The notes beneath the pieces are model-generated. The model was given only the letters and a program-made list of their open reading frames with translations, ran no database searches and was not told the DNA's origin. This document shows positions 58,101 through 64,000 of a stretch of 64,000 nucleotides of DNA, piece after piece. The translations under genes and the position numbers were made by a program. Positions within the stretch are counted from its first letter, which is position 1. Each line of letters opens with the position of its first letter. The stretch comes from Megalobrama amblycephala (lineage: Eukaryota; Chordata; Actinopteri; Cypriniformes; Xenocyprididae): assembly GCF_018812025.1 (NCBI RefSeq), contig NC_063049.1, forward strand, positions 9,987,537-10,051,536, in the 5' to 3' direction.

Positions 58101-59373
58101 TTCTGACCTTTTTGTTCTCATTCTCTTCACCCCCTCAAAATAGAGGAACAATGTAACCGGTGTCAGATGGGGTAAGTTATTTCATTTTATTTATTTTTAT
58201 TTTATTTTTTTTTCCTTCTATTTGCTATGCTGAGATCGGAGTACAACATTGTTTAATCCTTAAAGGGATAGTTCACCCAAAAATGAAAATTTGATGTTTA
58301 TCTGCTTACCCCCAGGGCATCAAAGATGTAGATGACTTTTTTTTTTTTTTTTTTTTTTTAACTGCAACCGCTGCCGTCTGTCAGTCAAATAATAGCAGTG
58401 ATTGGGAACTTGAACAATAAGAGTCGAAAACTTCCACAGACAAGTCCAAATTAAACCCTGCGGCTCGTGACGGCACATTAATGTCCTAAGACACGAAACG
58501 ATCGGTTTGTGCGAGAAACCGAACAGTATTTATATAATTTTTTTACCTCTAATACACCACTATGTCCAAGTTCGTTCAGCTTCCGGCTAGTGAGGTCTGA
58601 TCACGCTCTGACAACGGAAGTGATGTCTCGCGCTCATTGAAGTATATGGGCGAGACATCACTTCCGTCTTCAGAACCCGTTTTTTGACCTCACTAACAGG
58701 AAGCTGAACGAAGTTGGACATAGTGGTGTATTAGAGGTAAAAATTATATAAATGTTCGGTTTCTCGCACAAACCGATCGTTTCGTGTCTTAGGACATTGT
58801 GTCGTCACGAGCCGCAGGTTTTAATTTTGATTTGTCTAAGCAAGTTTTATTTACTGTTATAGTTGAAGTTCCCATCTACTGCTATTATTTGACTGACAGA
58901 CGGCAGCGGTTGCAGTTAAAAATCATAATTTGCGTTCGACTGAAGTCACCTACATCTTGGATGCACTGGGGGTAAGCAGATAAACATCAAATTTTCATTT
59001 TTGGGTGAACTATCCCTTTAAGAGCCTCATGTCTACAATTTTCAAGTCAGTCCAGCTACAGTACATGATGGCACGTTTGTTTTTAAAGTGACTATTGTGA
59101 CCTGTTTTACATGTTTGCTAACCATCACTCTTGACGTTATCAGTCTGGATATTTTAAATCAAAGTACTGGCATTAACTTCACCTAGAGTCAGTTCAGACA
59201 TTAGCACGCGCACACACTTCAGGTATTTTTGAAACCATATACAAAATGTATCAAATGGACAATGTACTTTAAGTAATGCACAGTATAATGACAGTCTCAG
59301 ACCTGAAATAATTGGCTTTGTTTGAGCTCTGTAGACAATTTAAACTGATCTCTTTTCTAATTCTTTCAGGTGA
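52996..59373 (+). CDS. Rhamnose-binding lectin with three SUEL/Gal_Lectin domains
   Basis: Secreted Ca-independent lectin of the fish egg/serum RBL family, which binds L-rhamnose and D-galactose on microbial glycans (family knowledge). Exons: 52996-53026, 53099-53122, 53228-53302, 53473-53608, 53729-53838, 54118-54204, 54358-54493, 54614-54723, 55326-55415, 55567-55702, 55818-55927, then probably 58144-58171 and 59370-59373. Phases close exactly on 358 codons plus TGA. Residues 1-19 ([19 protein letters not shown]) are a signal peptide. Each domain of about 90 residues has YGR and SDPC motifs and the C..EGE.. start; CRD1 is 34-122 with YGR 55-57 and DPC 107-109. Thr/Lys/Asn-rich linkers separate the domains. 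Each CRD has nine or ten cysteines, against eight in the usual fold. The last two exons are less certain than the first eleven. Confidence 0.88.
53228..53838 (+). CDS. Lectin CRD1 (three exons)
   Basis: Exons 53228-53302, 53473-53608, 53729-53838. Reads [12 protein letters not shown] / [20 protein letters not shown] ..NTRCLAQSS / [34 protein letters not shown] and DPC sugar-binding-loop motifs are intact. The 136- and 110-nt exon lengths recur in CRD2 and CRD3. Confidence 0.92.
54118..54723 (+). CDS. Lectin CRD2 (three exons)
   Basis: Exons 54118-54204, 54358-54493, 54614-54723. Nearly identical to CRD1, with KANYGRTD and [17 protein letters not shown]. The first exon carries a longer Thr/Asn/Lys linker ([16 protein letters not shown]) built on an ACGAAT/ACGAAA-like hexamer. 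Confidence 0.92.
55079..55118. repeat. (TA)n in lectin intron
   Basis: About 19 TA units between CRD2 and CRD3. Confidence 0.95.
55326..55927 (+). CDS. Lectin CRD3 (three exons)
   Basis: Exons 55326-55415, 55567-55702, 55818-55927. Same architecture, with linker [17 protein letters not shown] and a Ser-to-Cys change (SSLCTMSAR) that gives a tenth cysteine. Flanking introns also resemble those of CRD1 and CRD2, pointing to recent duplication of the whole three-exon block. Confidence 0.92.
56645..57551. mobile_element. TTAA transposon, GGTGCCC family, short copy
   Basis: In the lectin intron after CRD3. Colinear with 25849-27555 (TTTTCACAAGATGTAAT, CAGCTCAAAATACCCCATAG, ACTGCCTATTTTGGGGCAT). 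Right end CTAGGGCACC then TTAA (57552); the left flank is TTAG. Confidence 0.75.
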
Positions 59374-59474
59374 AATGGTTCACAAGACTTCTTCCTAAGT
59401 GCTTCAAATTGTTTTCTCTGATCCATGTGTGGGTGTCCATAAATATCTGGATGTGACATACAGCTGTAAATAAA
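58144..59474 (+). pseudogene. Decayed fourth lectin domain serving as C-terminal tail and 3' UTR
   Basis: 58144-58171 (after CAAAATAG, before GTAAGT) reads [10 protein letters not shown] in phase, resembling the CRD segment DCKTCASG. 59370-59467 follows TTCTTTCAG and aligns to the third CRD exon, ending [19 protein letters not shown] then TAA in another frame. TGT of the CDG motif has become TGA at 59371, and a net 2-nt deletion lies further on. AATAAA at 59469-59474 is a good polyadenylation signal. Inference: the tail of a lost fourth CRD now ends the transcript. Confidence 0.55.
58264..59017. mobile_element. TTAA-flanked foldback element in lectin intron
   Basis: Arms AGGGATAGTTCACCCAAAAA and complement; TTAA at 58260 and 59018. 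Palindromic through ACTGCAACCGCTGCCGTCTG to a centre near 58640. Lies between the two putative last lectin exons. Confidence 0.85.
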
Positions 59475-59931
59475 AGTTACTGTCCTGCCACAAATGTATC
59501 TTGTCACTTGTTCACAAATGGTAATGGGCAATTTTCCCCTCTTGTGGGCTTTAATATTCTATACTCCTACACAATTGTCATGTATTGTAATTTTCATGAC
59601 AAGTGATGTACATGAGAGAATTTAAGTGAAATGAAACTCAAGAAATCCTATTTAATCTGCAATTTCTCTCCCTAACAACTCCCTCTTTTTGTAGTTGCTG
59701 TGGCATTTGTCAAAGTTGTGTTCAGACACCAATGAGACAGCAGCTCTACAGTACATTTACCATGCATCTCAATCGGCTCCTAGTTAAGTAGTCAGGGCAT
59801 TGATCAGGCCACATTCATTTACACAGTATACTGATTCACGACCGAGGGAGCTGATTGAGATGCAGGGCTTGCTTCATTGCTCCATCTTTGTCGTGTGTGT
59901 GGTTTTTTTTTTTTTTTTTTTTTTTTGGGTC

Positions 59932-62900
59932 ACCAATGTGTGCTTGACAAGACTGGTTTGAGCTTGAGTACCACCAAGTTGTTTTACTGTAACTTCAGCA
60001 TCTCCAGGCACGTGAACAAAAGTGGCAGTCTCATTGGTGCATGAGGCATTAAATGTCGGTGATAAGCCTGTGCAATCATCCAGGTGTGCACAAGCCTTGA
60101 GGATTTTCAATTTTGGTTTGAAAGGGTCTTTACATTTACCCCCAAATTTTTACTTTTTTGTTATAAACAAAAACAAGCCCAGCCCATGTGAGGGGGGGGG
60201 AAAAGTAATGCAAAAGTAATGTAACGCATTTAGTTACTTTTTAAGGGAGTGATGCAATATTATAATGCATTACTTTTAAAGGTAATTTTCCTCAACACTA
60301 GTGCTAAGACATTTTAGAAATCCAGACCAGGTGTTGTTTTTCAGCCATGTCTGGAATAAAGATGGCTGTTGGGGTGATATTAAATGACTTGAACAGTGAT
60401 TAGAGATGGGGAATATTTCTAAAATCGAAGTCATTCTTTCCCCATATGCGACTTATATGGAGTTAATATTGTGCCATAATTAAACGAACAAATCCAGCAT
60501 TTTGCAAACACAATCTGTGAGTCGAGTTTTCCTTTGCAAAGCAAAGTGATGTACAAATACAAAGGTCAGTTTGAGCAAAAACGCAGAAGAGTAACAAATA
60601 TATGTATTGTTTTGCAAATATAAATGAGCCTACATATTTCACAAATACGAACCATCCTACAAATGGCATGTAATCTTCGATCAAATGCCAAATCTAGTGC
60701 ATACATGCACACCTGTCTGTGTTACGATTGTAAGACACTTGCCTTTTTATGAGATCTCTCGACTTTTCTCACAAATGTGTGCACTATGGAATTACCTTTG
60801 TTCCAATAAAAATGAATGTAACTTTTCAAAAAAAAGAAAATATAAATTGAAACTGAATGAAATGTCTTTGAAACCTAAATAAATCGTAGACAAAATGTTC
60901 AACTTTGTTTTTAATACACTGCATGTTTTGCTGACTGTTTCTCTTTTTTTCACTGATATGTACTTAATGTGCTTCTAGAGTTTTCATTTATGCTTCTGAA
61001 GTTTTTGTTTATGATCCCAGAGGTTTCGTCCTTCTTTCTGGCACAAATCTCTTGCAGGGGCGGGGCCAACAGTGGTGTGTTCTCATTGGCTACTTTTGAG
61101 TTTTTGAATGACAAAAGTGTCCTTAAACTGTATTCAGCACAAACTAGGCTACCATAATATGTGAGGAACATATATGTACGTTTGTTTTTTGAAGGAATAA
61201 TGTTTATGCGTGGTTATTGAAAAAAACAAAAAACTTAAGTCACTGAAATAAGACCAAAAAAATTATATTAAATCTGTGTTCACAAGCCTTCTGGGTATTG
61301 GAGGTTGCAGACTAGAGTTTTTGCTTCAAAATGATGTAAAAATTATCCTGCCTACTCGTTCATATAAAATAGAGAGATTTACATTTTCTAAGACACTTTT
61401 TGTCAAACACAGTATGCGTGGAGGCGTGAATCTTCATGAATAATGCTGTGATTCACACCTGAGAAGACAAAAGATTCGCAAAATGAGCTGTAATGACCTG
61501 CATAATGAGCTCTTTCAGTCAGGTAGGCTATGTGAAAAAACCCTCTGTGATCATGTCTCAAGCTCATCATGGTGTATATCAAACATACAGAAAAAACAGC
61601 AATACTGTGAAATATTATTACAATTTAAAATAATGGTTTTCTATTATATACTTTAAGATAAAATGTATTTCTGTGATGCAAAGCGTCTGAGTATTCATGT
61701 TACCTCTATGGCATTTCATATAGCCTTTTAGCTTAAAAGTTGCATCTCAAAGCGCTTTACAAGAACATACAAATAAAATACAATGGAATAGGGGAAATAA
61801 AAGATAGAAACATACATCAAAACAAGACATATATAGATAAAATAATCACGTATAGAAAATAACTAGGAGACAAGGATAAACAAGGAGTTTGCAGCTGATG
61901 AAAAACTGCAACAGCAGCAATCTTGATAACATCACTAGGCTTGCATTGGCTAGGCTACTCCGGTTATCTCTGTTATAGGCTACAAAACATGTTATATAAC
62001 ACCAATCTGCCTCTTTTCATTTTCATTTAAACATATTAATAATAGCCACACAAATTGAAAGCAGTCTCTTAATTTCACCAAGGCTGTATTTATTTGATCA
62101 AAAATAAAGTAAAAATAGTAATACTGTGAAATTGCAATTTAAAATAACTGGTTTCTGTTGTATTTCAAAATGTAATTTATTCCTGTGATCAAAGCTGAAT
62201 TTTCAGCATCATTAGTCCAGGCTTCAATGTCACATGATCCTTCAGAAATCATCATACTCACCTGTTCATCACTCATTTTCATCATTTGAAAACTTCTTGT
62301 AATCTTTTTTTTTTTTTTTTTTTCTCCAGGATAACAGTTTTCCTTTGCAAAGCAGATTGTTTGTCTTTGCAAAATGCTGGATTTGTTAGTTTAATTACAA
62401 TGTTAACTCCATATAAGTCACATGGGGAATGAATGACTTAGAGATGGGGAATATTTCCAAAATATTCTATCACCGTTTAAGTCATTTAATATCACCCTAA
62501 CAGTCATCTTTATTCCAGACATGGCTGAAAAACAACGCCTGGTCTGGATTTCTAAAATGTCTTTGTTAAATAATTTCTTATTTCTTGGGCTTCACTTTTT
62601 GACTTTCTCTTGGAACTAGTGTTGAGGAAAGTTAGCTTTAAAAGTAATGCATTACAATATTGCATTACTCCCTTAAAAAGTAACTAATTGCATTACTTAG
62701 TAACTTTTTCTTTTTTTTTTTTTTTTACTTAGTAACTTTTTTTAATTCATTACATTACTTTTGCATTACTTTTCCTCACATGGGCTGGGCTTGTTTGTTT
62801 TTGTTTTGTTTTTTATAACAAAAAAGTAATTTTTTTTGTAAATATAAAGACCCTTTCACACCAAAATTTAAATAATAAGCCTCAAGGCTTGTGCACACCT

Positions 62901-63163
62901 GGACGATTATTGCATGCGCTTATCACCAAGGTTTAATGTGAGTGTGCACCGATGCGGAAAGTGCCCGATTTATATATATATGTGTGTAATTTTTAAACAA
63001 AAAAAAAAAAAGCCTCAAATTTGTTTTTTGGTTTGACGCACTGCGTAAAAAGATGGCCGAACAATAAGATTGGCGCTTTTGTTCATGCCTGGGCTGCTGA
63101 AGTTACAGTAAAACATGAGTTGGTGGGGCTCAAGCCTAAAACGGTCTTGCTGAGCACACATTA
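59932..63163. repeat. Very long inverted repeat (arms about 0.6-0.8 kb)
   Basis: 59932-60545 is the reverse complement of about 62335-63163 (ACATGGGCTGGGCTTG, AGACCAGGTGTTGTTTTTCA, AGATGGGGAATATTTC blocks). A spacer of about 1.8 kb contains no recognisable gene. Arms end at GAGCTTGAG/CTCAAGC outside and CTTTGCAAAGCA inside. Confidence 0.75.
60546..62330. other. Spacer of the long inverted repeat
   Basis: AT-rich. 61725-61760 carries a CTCAAAGCGCTTTACAAGA motif like the retroposon tail. No ORF with a known domain. Confidence 0.5.
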
Positions 63164-63169
63164 TCTAGT

Positions 63170-64000
63170 CTAGCTCAACCTGAGCAAATTTTATCCACAC
63201 ATTCCAAAAAGCAGTGTACTCAGTAAAAACACTTTTTACTCTTTAATCAAGAGGAGTACAAAATCATGCCATCATGCTCTGAGGGAGGTCCAAATAGGCC
63301 CTGCGACTTCAGAAAGACACAAGCGTCAACCTGTGGCAGTGCTAGTTTTCACGTGAGCAAACTCTAACTGAAACATCTACCAACAAATCTTGTAATACAA
63401 CAAGCTATTGTGCTCTGAAGGAGGCCCAAACAGAGCCTTCTACTTCAAACAACACGAGTGTCAGCATGTGGCAGTGTTCAAGCTCTAAGGGAGCCATATA
63501 TGAAAACCAAACTATGTAGTGAGGTTAGCTTTATTAAACTCAACCTGAGCTTATACATTCCAACAGGCAATATACTCATTAAAAACACTTTTTAACCTTA
63601 CACCAAGGGGAGTACAAACTACGTCACCATACTCTAACGGAGGCCAAAGTCAGGCCTGCTACTCCAGAACACACGGGTGTTAGCCTGTGGCAGTATTAGA
63701 GTTACTGAGCTCACACAGTGTATGGCAGGAATCAGAACTAACATATTAAAGTACAATAACCTTGAACAACAAGGGAGTACTATCAATCCAACCCTGAAAA
63801 ATACAGGGTAGGTACTTCACATCAGAAATTCTCACCAAAAACAGTTACAATCTGTACTGAACCCTAGGGAACAGGAGCTTCCATAAAAAGCTACAACCAT
63901 GTCACTCAAGCTTAAACATAGTTTAAGGGGTTCAGGGGAAAAACTGAAGTCAAAGTACTAGATAGTTATGTAGATAGTAAATATGTAGATAGTTCTGGGG
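63170..64000 (-). mobile_element. Retroelement fragment, copy 2 (uninterrupted)
   Basis: Colinear with 10.03-10.50 plus 12.73-13.07 kb, without the three TTAA elements. The unoccupied site is CATACTCTAACGGAGGCC at 63628-63645. Runs off the right edge. Confidence 0.75.

Overview
This window is vertebrate nuclear DNA and reads as a teleost of the carp/zebrafish type (Cyprinidae). The evidence is split genes with GT-AG introns, a fish-specific FISNA-NACHT NLR, a multi-domain rhamnose-binding lectin, and a dense, recent load of DNA transposons: hAT, TTAA-target, Harbinger-like and palindromic MITEs, plus a tRNA-derived SINE and solo LTRs. There are no bacterial features, no tRNA or rRNA genes and no CRISPR.

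Only two protein-coding genes are convincing, and both belong to innate-immune families. (1) An NLRC3-like NLR lies on the minus strand. Its start codon is at 45603 and ten exons can be placed down to position 67, after which it runs off the left edge. It has a short start exon, two duplicated Ser-rich exons, the FISNA region (39074-38470 and the start of the large exon), one 1.8-kb NACHT/winged-helix exon (38380-36565) and four LRR exons (36.3, 23.6, 19.1 and 0.15 kb). Every junction is in phase and no stop interrupts it: about 1000 codons are visible. (2) A rhamnose-binding lectin (SUEL/Gal_Lectin) lies on the plus strand, 52996-59373. It has a signal peptide split over two exons and three near-identical carbohydrate-recognition domains of three exons each. 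A fourth domain appears to have decayed into the C-terminal tail and 3' UTR, ending at an AATAAA at 59469. The two genes are head to head, about 7.4 kb apart.

The rest is largely mobile DNA, much of it inside the 12- and 19-kb LRR introns of the NLR.
- 2.6-10.0 kb: a five-level nest, a Harbinger-like MITE split by a 6.8-kb hAT, which holds a TTAA foldback and another hAT, which holds two further elements.
- 10.0-14.3 kb: a retroelement fragment with a gag-like remnant, interrupted by three TTAA elements joined end to end. A paralogous copy at 63.2-64.0 kb preserves the unoccupied site.
- 15-31 kb: solo LTRs, a hAT with an 8-bp target duplication, elements with ACAGT.. termini, a TTAA element, and two LTR copies in opposite orientation.
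- 32.15-35.79 kb: a TTAA element containing a hAT, which contains a second hAT and a solo LTR.
- 45.86-48.06 kb: a TA-flanked element about 260 bp upstream of the NLR start codon, carrying an exon/intron-like interior.
- 59.9-63.2 kb: a very long inverted repeat.

Exon and element boundaries were read by eye from splice sites, reading phase, terminal inverted repeats and target-site duplications. Family names for transposons come from those signatures and memory, not from a database search.
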